From the NCBI RefSeq assembly GCF_016056275.1, contig NZ_JAECZA010000224.1, forward strand, positions 33,655 through 74,795: a stretch of 41,141 nucleotides of DNA, read 5' to 3'. The notes under the pieces are model-generated. The model saw only the letters and a list, made by a program, of their open reading frames with translations, had not been told where the DNA came from and made no database searches. The translations under genes and the position numbers were made by a program. The stretch comes from Dendronalium phyllosphericum CENA369. Its GTDB lineage: Bacteria; Cyanobacteriota; Cyanobacteriia; Cyanobacteriales; Nostocaceae. Below, piece by piece: positions 33,057 to 41,089 of the stretch (the first letter of the stretch is position 1; every line of letters starts with the position of its first letter).

Positions 33057-34193
33057 TCACCTGGAATACCAGATTGATTCTATGGTGTGGGCTGTGGCAT
33101 TTGCCGTATCCCAATTGCGATCGCCCAGCAAAACGGTGACATGTCCGAGCTTGCGTCCGGGACGAGATTCTGTCTTGCCATACCAGTAAACGTGAGATTG
33201 GGGAATCTCAGCTAATTGTTGGCGCTGGTTTTGGTAGTCGCTTTGAGAATTTTCGTATCCCAAGAGGTTGACCATGACAGCACTGGCACATTTTAAGCTA
33301 GGATCGCCCAAAGTCAAACCAGCAACAGCTCTTAAATGCTGTTCAAACTGAGAAGTTTTACAGGCATCTAAAGAAAAATGCCCAGAATTGTGGGTACGAG
33401 GCGCAATTTCATTGACTAACACCTTACCATTCTTGGTGAGGAATAGCTCGATGCCAAAGACTCCGACTACTTGTAAGCTATTTAATAGAGTATGTGCGAT
33501 CGCTTCTATTTCTGCTGCTAGGTCGAGTGTCAGATCGGCTGGTGCGATGACTCGCCGACACACCTGCTGTTCTTGTTGGGTTTCGACAATTGGGTAAGTT
33601 ACAACCTCACCATCTGTTGAACGCGCAGCAATTATCGCCAATTCCCGTTCAAATGGGATAAATTCCTCGATTAAAAATAGAGTGTAGTCGGATAGCTTTT
33701 GCTGTAAAGTAGTCAAATCCTGAATAATGAAAGTACCTTGACCGTCATAACCATGACGGCGGGATTTGAGGACTACCGGAAAATCTAAAGATTTTATTTT
33801 GGATTCCAGATGTTCTTGTTGCTCAAGAGCGAAAAAATAAGGAACGGGCAATCCCAAATCCTGTAAATAGCGGCGCTGGTGATATTTATCTAAAAGAGGA
33901 GTTAAAGCATCTAACCTAGGGCGGAAGCAAGCCCCTTGTTGTGCCAATACAGACAAAGCATCTAAGTTAACAAATTCATTTTCAAAGGTGATGACATCAG
34001 CTTTGTGAGCTAAAATCTTTGTGGCATTAGCATCATCAACTGAGGCAAAAATAGTTTCCTGAGCGATCGCTACAGCAGGATCGTCTTTACTAGGAGTTTG
34101 TACAATTAATTCCACCCCTAATTTTTTTGCTGCATCCCCCATCATCCAGGCAAGTTGACCGCCACCAATTACACCAACACGCTTCATTGACAT
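33057..34193 (-). CDS. purK: 5-(carboxyamino)imidazole ribonucleotide synthase
   Basis: ATP-grasp enzyme that carboxylates AIR with bicarbonate and ATP in purine synthesis. Seen: GVIGGGQLAWMMGDAAKKLG (7-26), FPVVLKSRRHGYDGQG (about 137-152, ATP-grasp lysines and glycine loop), FGIELFL, and NEIAPRTHNSGHFSLDAC in the last third. The 378-residue length is typical. The start overlaps the end of the pentapeptide gene (ATG 34193, or ATG 34187 giving an ATGA overlap), so translation may be coupled. 6S RNA follows downstream. Confidence 0.96.
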   Translation of the reverse strand: MSMKRVGVIGGGQLAWMMGDAAKKLGVELIVQTPSKDDPAVAIAQETIFASVDDANATKILAHKADVITFENEFVNLDALSVLAQQGACFRPRLDALTPLLDKYHQRRYLQDLGLPVPYFFALEQQEHLESKIKSLDFPVVLKSRRHGYDGQGTFIIQDLTTLQQKLSDYTLFLIEEFIPFERELAIIAARSTDGEVVTYPIVETQQEQQVCRRVIAPADLTLDLAAEIEAIAHTLLNSLQVVGVFGIELFLTKNGKVLVNEIAPRTHNSGHFSLDACKTSQFEQHLRAVAGLTLGDPSLKCASAVMVNLLGYENSQSDYQNQRQQLAEIPQSHVYWYGKTESRPGRKLGHVTVLLGDRNWDTANATAHTIESIWYSR

Positions 34194-34675
34194 CCTAGAG
34201 AATCACGAGTTTCTACGCCAGTTTTAGAATTCACTCCATTCGCTATATTGCACAATTCTTTAATTTGTGCTTTATCCAAAACTGCATCAGTAAAATCTGC
34301 ACCGTTGATATTGACATCAGTAAATATGGCGCGGAGTAAAAGAGCTTCTTTGAAAACGGCATCGCTCAAATCAGCTTTAGTTAAGTTTACCTGATCCACC
34401 ATGGCATTAGTTAAATCAGCTCCGTGCAGATTTACTTGTGTCATCACCGAAGCACTCATGACTGCTCCTCGCAAGTCAGCATCTGTAAAGTTAGCAAATT
34501 CCATATTGGCGTTAGAAAACTCAGCAGCTTGCAAACTTTCACCCGAAAAATCGCGTCTTGATAACTCTGCATTGCTAAACGACAGCGGATGAGTCCAGTC
34601 TGCTGCCCGCGCTGGGGAAGCGAGGAAAAATGTCAAAATCCCGAAAAGTAATACTAATCCTTGCTTCCAAAACAT
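34184..34675 (-). CDS. Exported pentapeptide-repeat protein
   Basis: A 163-residue protein with a clear signal peptide (MFWKQGLVLLFGILTFFLAS, likely cut after ARA24) followed by A(D/N)LXX-type pentapeptides (about 35-140). The short C-terminal region has two cysteines (LCNIANG and LGCQ), a pattern seen in thylakoid-lumen pentapeptide proteins such as plant TL15/TL17-type, where they can form a disulfide. Location is probably lumen or periplasm. Its stop overlaps the purK start, so both are likely transcribed together, without an obvious functional link. Confidence 0.92.
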   Translation of the reverse strand: MFWKQGLVLLFGILTFFLASPARAADWTHPLSFSNAELSRRDFSGESLQAAEFSNANMEFANFTDADLRGAVMSASVMTQVNLHGADLTNAMVDQVNLTKADLSDAVFKEALLLRAIFTDVNINGADFTDAVLDKAQIKELCNIANGVNSKTGVETRDSLGCQ

Positions 34676-34788
34676 ATCCGCTAGTCAATAATGGTTATTT
34701 AATCATTGCATTCAGCTTAACGCAATTGGGGACTGGGAACTGGGGATAAGAGAGTAGGGGAAGATAAATTATAACTGACTATTGTAGA

Positions 34789-34844
34789 GAGAAGCGATTA
34801 ATCGCTTCTCTATTACTTTTGTACAGAAGCGATTAATCGCGTCT
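34789..34844. repeat. Two palindromes of the GCGATTAATCGC family
   Basis: GAGAAGCGATTAATCGCTTC is the core of a perfect 22-bp palindrome (34789-34810). A second, imperfect copy at 34825-34844 (AGAAGCGATTAATCGCGTCT) follows a GTAC word like that before the copy at 908. They lie between the methyltransferase stop and the pentapeptide-gene promoter region. Confidence 0.65.
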
Positions 34845-34852
34845 CCGCTAAT

Positions 34853-35548
34853 TTACAAACTCGTCATTACTTGAGCTAATTCATTAGATAAATCAACAGC
34901 ACCTTCTTGTTGTTTTTGAAATAAAACGCCAGCTAAAAAATAATAATCTCCTGAATAAAAGGCCATTTGTTTTTTTCGCAATTCTTCTATATAGTTTTTC
35001 ACTTTTGGCTCGGAACTATAGTATCCAAACTTTAAAGGTAAAACCATAAAACTTTTTACAAAATAGCCATTTTCCCTAGCTTGGTTAATTGTACTTTTTG
35101 GATTAGAATAGCTAGAAACTAAAACTAGTACATTTTCATAATCTAAGGATAAAAGCTCGTTTGTAACTGTAGCTCCATCTATACCTCCGAATAATAGCGG
35201 CATGTAAATATCTCTATCTGGTGCGGGAAGGTACGGCGGATTAGCTACAAGATATTTGGCTTTGGGTTTAGAAGATTTGAATAAACATGAATTATGAATT
35301 ATATATTTATTAGCAAGATTGTATTCATCTATTGTTAAATTTGCAGTTTTCCATGCAGAGGTATTTAATTCAAATCCTTCGATTAATCCATCAAACTTAT
35401 TTTTTAGTAGAGAGTTAATGACAGGACTTCCGTCTCCGGAACCAAATTCCACAACAGACTCGGAACTTCTACAATCTCTGAGCACAAAGTTGTCTAAACA
35501 ATTTGAGTAGAAATTAGATTCTTCAGGACAGAAAAATATATCTTTCAT
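34853..35548 (-). CDS. SAM-dependent methyltransferase-like protein
   Basis: A 231-residue class I methyltransferase-like protein. Motif I is VEFGSGDGSPV (about 33-43, SAM binding). Motif IV is NPPY (about 103-106), typical of enzymes acting on amide or ring nitrogens (HemK/PrmC, N6-adenine). The substrate is unknown. The C-terminal region (FFLAGVLFQ-like, QKQQEGAVDLSNEL) is not recognised. ATG 35548 is chosen over TTG 35563. The gene is more A+T-rich than its neighbours and stands alone, so lateral acquisition is possible. Confidence 0.75.
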   Translation of the reverse strand: MKDIFFCPEESNFYSNCLDNFVLRDCRSSESVVEFGSGDGSPVINSLLKNKFDGLIEGFELNTSAWKTANLTIDEYNLANKYIIHNSCLFKSSKPKAKYLVANPPYLPAPDRDIYMPLLFGGIDGATVTNELLSLDYENVLVLVSSYSNPKSTINQARENGYFVKSFMVLPLKFGYYSSEPKVKNYIEELRKKQMAFYSGDYYFLAGVLFQKQQEGAVDLSNELAQVMTSL

Positions 35549-35836
35549 GTGATTGCACTTCAATCGTAATGATAGTTAAAGCCAAGAGTTATACCAATTC
35601 GTAATTCGTAATTAAGAAAGTCAGATATGGTATGGCTTTGGAGGTTTGAATGTGTTGCCTGATTTTAGATAATTAGTGTTACTACCTTTTCTTAAGCAAC
35701 AAAAAATCTTCTTTAAGTGAGAAATTCCTCATTAAAGAAATCTAACTATGAAAAAAGGCTGATAGGATAACTGAAGAATGACGAATTAATTAAGCAAGTA
35801 AAAAACTTGCTATGATTAATTTCTAATTTTTTGGAT

Positions 35837-36955
35837 TTATCCTCTAGGTAAGGCGGTTAGTTCGGCTTCGCGTATCGATCGCACAACAGCACTAGCGGCG
35901 CGATCGCCCATTAGTTTTTCTTGGTCATAACCTAGCAACAACTCCCAGGCATCATCAGGATATTGTTGAGCTAAAGGCAAACCTACATCATCTAACATCC
36001 AACGTCCGTGGCGTTCATCTTCTCTGATGTGTAGTTCCCAATAACCCATTGCTGCTTCTGATAGTCCCAATCGTTGCGCGGCTGTGAGATAATTTCTGTA
36101 AGCCGCAGGCCCAGCCACCTCAAAATAAGTTAGTCCACCGCTGTAACGCAAGAAATAACGTTTGCGCTCAGTTAAGAGAAAGTTATGATTAGCGCAAGCT
36201 AGAACTTCCCAAGGGACTAAATCGAAGTACCCCTCTGGTTCGGTATTCATCCCAAATTCAGCTAGCATTTGGGCAAAAAATGTCGAATGTTTGCGAGATA
36301 AGCGGCCGTTGCCGTATTCTTCGAGTAATACCCGCACTAGCATACACTGGACTTCATTAGCAGCACCGCCCAAAATCCGAGAAAGCCGACTGCCTTCGAC
36401 TAAACCATCAAAAGAAGCGATCGCCAGCAAGTGACGATAGCCGGTTTCAGTCATTTGTTCGCGGATATAGCGACTATCTTCTGAAAGCGACGGATCTAAA
36501 TCGGCAGCCCCGCGTTCTAATAATGCCTGTTTGACATTTAGTTGTTTTAGTGCTGCAACATCAATTTGTGCCAGTTCCCATTTTTGCCAAGCAGCTTCAA
36601 TTTGGTTACGACATGAGGATAAATAAAGCGATCGCTCATTAGTGTAATGCTGTAAATCATCGTACCAAAACAACTTCAGCCGATTTATGCGATAAAGTAT
36701 TCGCTGAAGAAAACGATGGGCTTGTGCGTCACCATCATCGTTTTGATAAGCAATACGAATAGCAGCCGCAAGAGTTCGTTCAAACTCACTGACTTTCGCA
36801 TTTTCGCTATCCAACTGATTATCCAAATCTTCCGTTATCAGCAGTTCTATAAATTGCTGTTCGGCACTGTCGTACTTGGTAACTGTTGTATCCCCGCTCT
36901 GCGCGCTCTTTCTCTCAGTCTCAACGCTAGGGAACTTGACTAAATTGCTTTGCAT
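35837..36955 (-). CDS. Heme-oxygenase-like diiron (HDO-type) protein
   Basis: A 372-residue protein with an N-terminal 170-residue helical region and a C-terminal domain like the iron-containing redox/heme-oxygenase-like diiron oxidase family. Candidate iron ligands are Glu213 with His223 (LLEEYGNGRLSRKH), Glu279 (YFEVAGP), His309, Asp313 and His316 (ELHIREDERHGRW). The spacing suits a dinuclear site on helices. Related enzymes oxidise amines, amino acids or fatty acids, and the substrate here is unknown. No biosynthetic partner gene is adjacent. Confidence 0.85.
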   Translation of the reverse strand: MQSNLVKFPSVETERKSAQSGDTTVTKYDSAEQQFIELLITEDLDNQLDSENAKVSEFERTLAAAIRIAYQNDDGDAQAHRFLQRILYRINRLKLFWYDDLQHYTNERSLYLSSCRNQIEAAWQKWELAQIDVAALKQLNVKQALLERGAADLDPSLSEDSRYIREQMTETGYRHLLAIASFDGLVEGSRLSRILGGAANEVQCMLVRVLLEEYGNGRLSRKHSTFFAQMLAEFGMNTEPEGYFDLVPWEVLACANHNFLLTERKRYFLRYSGGLTYFEVAGPAAYRNYLTAAQRLGLSEAAMGYWELHIREDERHGRWMLDDVGLPLAQQYPDDAWELLLGYDQEKLMGDRAASAVVRSIREAELTALPRG

Positions 36956-37159
36956 GGTATTCTCATTGACTACCAGAGATGTGAAATTAATTTCATCTCT
37001 AATATTTAAAATTCCACGTTAGTAACCTTTTGTACCTCTCCCCCTGGTTATAAAGCAAGATTCAGTCTCAAAGAGGAACACAGGAGAAAAACAAAAGACA
37101 CAAGATTGTCTTCACTTTGCTTGGATTTAGCGATCGTTATCAGGAAATAATTAAAAATC

Positions 37160-37199
37160 CCCCAAGAGGAATTGGCATAATCAAAATTCCTCTCAGGGG
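37160..37199 (-). terminator. Intrinsic terminator after the 80-residue gene
   Basis: CCCC and AGAGGAATT on the left pair with AATTCCTCT and GGGG on the right around an 11-nt loop. On the minus strand a T-rich run (ATTTTTAATT) follows. It lies 125 nt past the stop of the gene ending at 37324 and upstream of the HDO gene. The remainder of 36956-37323 shows nothing else. Confidence 0.75.
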
Positions 37200-37323
37200 A
37201 CGCTTGTATCAAAAAAAATATCTCCAAAATTTTACACTATTGCACCATCGATTGAGGCAAATGATATGTTACAATCATCTGCGTTAATCATATGATTCCT
37301 AATAAGCTGCCTAATTGCAGACG

Positions 37324-37566
37324 TTAGTAGTAATCTGGTTGTGGTTGCGTCATGACAAAATTTGATGCATCGTACAAATAGCGGCTGGCTTCCTCCTCTA
37401 GGCGATGAATCAGAATAGGTTCAATAGCGTTACTATGTCGCAGCGCGGCTAGATATCCATCCAAATACATCCGCATATCATCCGTACGATAACCGCGATT
37501 CCATAATTCGACGAAGGCGTCGGTAATTCTTTGGTAATAGCGGATGGTTTGTGTGTCTTGGAGCAT
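37324..37566 (-). CDS. Small conserved cyanobacterial protein (DUF6761-like)
   Basis: An 80-residue, apparently all-helical soluble protein (YYQRITDAFVELWNRGYRTD, then MRMYLDGYLAALRHSNAIEP) ending in QPQPDYY. It is the type of short protein conserved across cyanobacteria, probably the DUF6761 group, though I recall that name with only moderate certainty. No motif indicates a function. It has its own terminator downstream and so is a single gene. Confidence 0.75.
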   Translation of the reverse strand: MLQDTQTIRYYQRITDAFVELWNRGYRTDDMRMYLDGYLAALRHSNAIEPILIHRLEEEASRYLYDASNFVMTQPQPDYY

Positions 37567-38141
37567 AACTGCTTTATTGATCTCTTTGGAATGAGAATTG
37601 TAAATGATTCACGCTCAAATGTGAAGTGTTACTTCCATTTTTTTGGCATCAACTCAAGATCGATAATATCTACATCTCCTTTGGAGAGCATCCTCCAGCA
37701 GCTACAACTTAACTAAATCCTATTCCAGAAAATTCGGATTAAGATGATTTAGTAAGCTATTCTTATGATTTGTTCAATCTCCTGCCTAAGGGTATTGGCA
37801 GTAGACAACTGTTATGCTTAAGTAGATTGACTGACACCATCAGGCTAAAAGCTAGCTGAGGTATTAGTATAGCTCGTTTAGTGATAGTTCTTTGAGGACA
37901 TTGCATCCTTCTAGGGGTGGAGTGTTAAACCCAAAGAACTTGTGATTAAGTCTAACAAAAATTTAAGAAAAAATTAAAGAATATGACTAACTTAGCTTTG
38001 GACAAGGCATAAGTTAAAGATTTTTTCACTCTTTGTTTGCGGAAATATAAACCTAATTGCAATTGAGGTAACAAAGACTACAAAACCTAGAGCATGGGCT
38101 TGTTACCTTGAAATTCATCGACGCTAAGGGGTCTTACCACC
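37567..38141. other. 575-bp divergent intergenic region
   Basis: Promoter region for the small helical protein (minus) and the response regulator (plus). It has only minor hairpins (CTCC ttt GGAG near 37676-37686) and A+T-rich stretches. AAGGGG precedes the regulator's GTG. No regulatory motif could be assigned with confidence. Confidence 0.4.
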
Positions 38142-38912
38142 GTGGGTTCGGTTTGTATTGAAATCGTTGAGGGGAATCCCCATCTGAGGTCGTTGCTAGG
38201 TTGGCACTTGCAACAGTTGGAATATAGGGTGCATCAAGCCGCTAGCATTTATCAAGCAAGAGAAGAGTTTCTAGCTCATCAACCGACTCTAGTCATTCTA
38301 GATGCGGATCTTCCTGATGGTGATGGTATTGAGTTTTGCCGTTGGTTGCATCGTCAGCAGCAGCCTCTGATCTTGATGCTATCAGCCCGTAGTAACGAAG
38401 CCGATATCGTCGCAGGTTTGAAAGCGGGAGCAGATGATTACCTGAGTAAACCTTTTGGGATGCAAGAGTTTTTAGCAAGAGTAGAAGCATTGATTCGCCG
38501 CAAACGCACGCCTACTGCACCAGCATATTTGGATTATGGCACTTTGCAAATCGATTTAGTCCAGCGCCGCGTCCGATTCCAAGGCGAGTTCATCGACTTA
38601 ACGCCCCAGGAATTTAGTTTACTCTACGTTTTGGCGCAAGCTGGGGGAGTGCCACTAAGTAGGTCAGAATTGCTGCGTCGTGCTTGGCCTGATGCTATCG
38701 ACAACCCGCGCACCATTGATACTCATGTTTTATCGCTACGAAAAAAAGTTGAACTCGATCCGCGTCAACCTAGCTTGATTCAAACTATCCGTAACGTCGG
38801 ATATCGATTTAACATGGAAGTTTTGAATGCCAACATTCCCCAGTCACAAACCAAGTTAGCAAAAGAGAGATTCAGCAATCAACGTTCCACACTGAGTACT
38901 CAACGGTCGTAG
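38142..38912 (+). CDS. OmpR/PhoB-family response regulator
   Basis: A 256-residue DNA-binding regulator. Receiver domain 1-120: phosphoacceptor Asp54 (VILDADLPDG), switch Ser in LMLSARS, and Lys in LSKPFG. One of the two usual acidic Mg-binding residues is missing, since IVEGNP has Glu10 followed by Gly. The winged-helix domain 126-225 has LTPQEFSLLYVL, RTIDTHVLSLRKK and NVGYRF. The start is a GTG with AAGGGG 10 nt upstream. No histidine kinase gene is adjacent. The last 30 residues are polar and not conserved-looking. Confidence 0.93.
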   Translation: MGSVCIEIVEGNPHLRSLLGWHLQQLEYRVHQAASIYQAREEFLAHQPTLVILDADLPDGDGIEFCRWLHRQQQPLILMLSARSNEADIVAGLKAGADDYLSKPFGMQEFLARVEALIRRKRTPTAPAYLDYGTLQIDLVQRRVRFQGEFIDLTPQEFSLLYVLAQAGGVPLSRSELLRRAWPDAIDNPRTIDTHVLSLRKKVELDPRQPSLIQTIRNVGYRFNMEVLNANIPQSQTKLAKERFSNQRSTLSTQRS

Positions 38913-38915
38913 AGG

Positions 38916-38967
38916 AAATTAAAAATTAGAAATTAAAGATTAAAAAGAATAATCTAATTTTTAATTT
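38916..38967. terminator. A/T hairpin between convergent genes
   Basis: AAATTAAAAATTAGA (38916-38930) is exactly complementary to TCTAATTTTTAATTT (38953-38967), with a 22-nt spacer. It lies between the response-regulator and ABC stop codons and could end both transcripts. The stem has almost no G+C, so strength is uncertain. Confidence 0.55.
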
Positions 38968-38999
38968 TACATTTTTAATTTTTAATTGGAGCAAAGTGA

Positions 39000-39776
39000 C
39001 TAACTCCATTCCTCAGTAGCTTGAGCTTCTGCTTGCATCAAGCTATTTTGTAAGTTAAGCCAGTCTATTTTAGAAGCAGTTTGATTTGCCAATAGCCGAC
39101 TTTGTTGTAGATATAACAACCGAGTACTAAACATTTGGGCTAAGTCAAGTTGGTGATTTACCATCAAAATTGTAGTTTGATGAGTTTGAGACAACTGAGT
39201 TAAAACTTGTATCAAATGAGTAGCTGTACCAGCATCTAGAGCAGAGGTCGGCTCGTCTAACAGTATAACTTTTGGTTGGATGACCAGGGCACGAGCGATC
39301 GCTACTAATTGTCGCTGTCCAGCCGAAAGTTGTACTTCAGTTCGTCCCAACCACTCGTTAGGAATGTGCAGTTGTTCTGTCCAACAATCGATTCTTTGCT
39401 GAATAGTTTGTTTTGGCAAACCGCGCAAAACTAAAGGATAAGTTAAAGCTTGCAAGACTGTCATCCCCAGCAGCTTTGATTCTTGTAATACCAGTGTTAT
39501 TTCTTGGCGTAGCTGGATTACCGGAATTTGGCTATACTCCTGATTCTCTAGATAAATTTTGCCATTAGTGGGTTCGCTCAGGCGGTTAATCAGACGTAAT
39601 AGCGAAGTTTTTCCAGCACCGGATGGGCCTACTATGGCAATGCGTTCTCCTGAAATTACCTCAAAGGAAATATCCTGCAATATAGGATATCCTTGCTGAT
39701 TGCTATTCAGCCTCGTAAATAGATTAACTTGCTCAAGCCGCAGTTGGGCTTGTGAAGTAAGATTATCCAAGTTCAC
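39000..39776 (-). CDS. ABC transporter ATP-binding protein
   Basis: A 258-residue ATPase with all motifs: Walker A GPSGAGKTS (50-58), Q-loop Gln98, signature LSAGQ (150-154), Walker B VILLDEP (170-176) and His208. Overall it is of the phosphate/YbbL-like type (EVISGERIAIVGPSGAGKTS). The frame stays open a further 60 codons upstream, but that part is read from G-rich and heptamer repeats and is Leu/Pro-rich nonsense, so GTG 39776 is chosen. No permease gene with transporter character is adjacent. The two genes upstream on the same strand encode membrane proteins. Confidence 0.88.
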   Translation of the reverse strand: MNLDNLTSQAQLRLEQVNLFTRLNSNQQGYPILQDISFEVISGERIAIVGPSGAGKTSLLRLINRLSEPTNGKIYLENQEYSQIPVIQLRQEITLVLQESKLLGMTVLQALTYPLVLRGLPKQTIQQRIDCWTEQLHIPNEWLGRTEVQLSAGQRQLVAIARALVIQPKVILLDEPTSALDAGTATHLIQVLTQLSQTHQTTILMVNHQLDLAQMFSTRLLYLQQSRLLANQTASKIDWLNLQNSLMQAEAQATEEWS

Positions 39777-39786
39777 CGGGGAGTAA

Positions 39787-39845
39787 GAGAGCAGGGGGAG
39801 TAGGGGGAGATGAGGGAGATGAGGGAGCAGGGGGAGATGAGGGAA
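39787..39845. repeat. G-rich tandem low-complexity tract
   Basis: GGGAGATGAG/GAGCAGGGGG words repeat several times just upstream of the ABC gene start. A similar GATGAGGGG run lies at the right window edge. It could form G-quadruplex structure on the plus strand. Confidence 0.6.
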
Positions 39846-39900
39846 ACAAATTAATTCAAAATTCAAAATTAACGGAGGAAGAATCCATACTTCTACCTCC

Positions 39901-39961
39901 TGACAACTGACTTTTGTACAGACAAGGGTTAATCGCGTCTCTACCACAACTGACAACTAAC
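39901..39961. repeat. STRR heptamers and a degraded palindrome
   Basis: AACTGAC units flank TTGTACAGACAAGGGTTAAT and CGCGTCTCTAC (39914-39943), a decayed form of the GCGATTAATCGC palindrome seen at 908 and 34789. Confidence 0.5.
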
Positions 39962-39969
39962 AATAATTA

Positions 39970-40524
39970 TTAGATAGTCAAAGCTGTGGTAATAATCCAG
40001 GCATCCACCAAAAATAACAGCAACGTAAATACTAGCAAAATTGCATACATCCACGGCTGTGCCAAAGGGCGAACATCTGTAGTATCAATACCAGTCTTGG
40101 CTTGCACAATTTGCACTAAACGGGCAAATCCGACTACCCGCATCGGTAATAAATAAGCTTTCCCATCCTTGCTAAGAAAATAATAAACTAGCCCCCCTTG
40201 ACCAGTCGAGCGGGGCTTTAACTCTTTTACCTCTGACCAAGGCAAAAACCAACCTTTACGAAAGAAGCGAGACACCCAAGTAGGATAAGTAACCTGAATT
40301 CCTCGGTCATCTAAAATTACTCGTTCGGTCAACACCGCATATAAAGCAACTAAGCCGACGCTAATTCCTACCCACAACAATCCTGGTGGTACGGGTGCAG
40401 ATGTTACTTGTGATAAAAAAGGTAATGGTGCTGTGAGTGCCACATACAGACTCAACAGAGTCACCCGAATTAACGGAGAAAGGCGAAAAATAGAAGCTGA
40501 GTTATTGGCTGAGGTTGCTGTCAC
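39970..40524 (-). CDS. Membrane protein with PH-like domain
   Basis: A 184-residue protein: two hydrophobic segments near the N-terminus (about 18-40 and 46-65), a soluble middle (ERVILDDRGIQVTYPTWVSR, WSEVKELKPR, GKAYLLPMRV) with the strand pattern of bacterial PH-like domains, and a C-terminal helix (about 158-182). It is conserved-looking in cyanobacteria but has no known function to me. It lies between the DUF4079 gene (gap 91 bp) and the ABC gene (gap about 190 bp) on the same strand. Confidence 0.75.
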   Translation of the reverse strand: MTATSANNSASIFRLSPLIRVTLLSLYVALTAPLPFLSQVTSAPVPPGLLWVGISVGLVALYAVLTERVILDDRGIQVTYPTWVSRFFRKGWFLPWSEVKELKPRSTGQGGLVYYFLSKDGKAYLLPMRVVGFARLVQIVQAKTGIDTTDVRPLAQPWMYAILLVFTLLLFLVDAWIITTALTI

Positions 40525-40615
40525 GACTTAATCATAGTGCTTTTCTTTATTTATTGTAAGATAGCCGTTTGTTCTAGCCATCAGTTGTGTTAGTACCTCA
40601 ATAAGAGATGTCACC

Positions 40616-41077
40616 TTAAGGCAAATACTTTTGCACTACACTCCAACCAGTTAAGGACACCCAGGCAAATCCGACAAACAGAATAATATTCACACTAATG
40701 TGTAAAGGTCTAGCCCAACGTCGTCTAGCACGAATTTGTGTTGCACTCAAAGCAGACACTAAAACCAATACTACTACTATTAAGCCAGCAGTTAAGTGCG
40801 ATGAGTGCCCCAAAGAGCCAAAGTGTCCCAATGTGCCTACAATGCCAATTGCTAACAGCAGCAGTACTAAGCTGACCATGCTAATGCCCATTGTATAGTG
40901 GAACGATCGCACTCCCCCCAGTCCTCCTGCAAACGGTAAAAAACTAGGGAGATTCTGCAAATTTCTCCTTTGCCACATCCAAACGCCAGTCAACGCTAAT
41001 AGCAAATACGCCAACAGCGACAAACCCATTGACCAAGCAGCTATTTTCCACAACCAAAGGAAAGAAGGTAGATTCAT
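40616..41077 (-). CDS. DUF4079 membrane protein, copy 2
   Basis: A 153-residue protein with four main hydrophobic helices and histidines placed as in the copy at 23433-23903 (SFHYTMGISM, SSHLTAGLIV, RPLHISVNII). It has a basic loop near RARRRWARP. Sequence identity to copy 1 looks low, so this is an old duplication or a separate subfamily. It is first in a possible three-gene unit with the PH-like protein and the ABC ATPase. Confidence 0.85.
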   Translation of the reverse strand: MNLPSFLWLWKIAAWSMGLSLLAYLLLALTGVWMWQRRNLQNLPSFLPFAGGLGGVRSFHYTMGISMVSLVLLLLAIGIVGTLGHFGSLGHSSHLTAGLIVVVLVLVSALSATQIRARRRWARPLHISVNIILFVGFAWVSLTGWSVVQKYLP

Positions 41078-41089
41078 AAAAATGATTGT

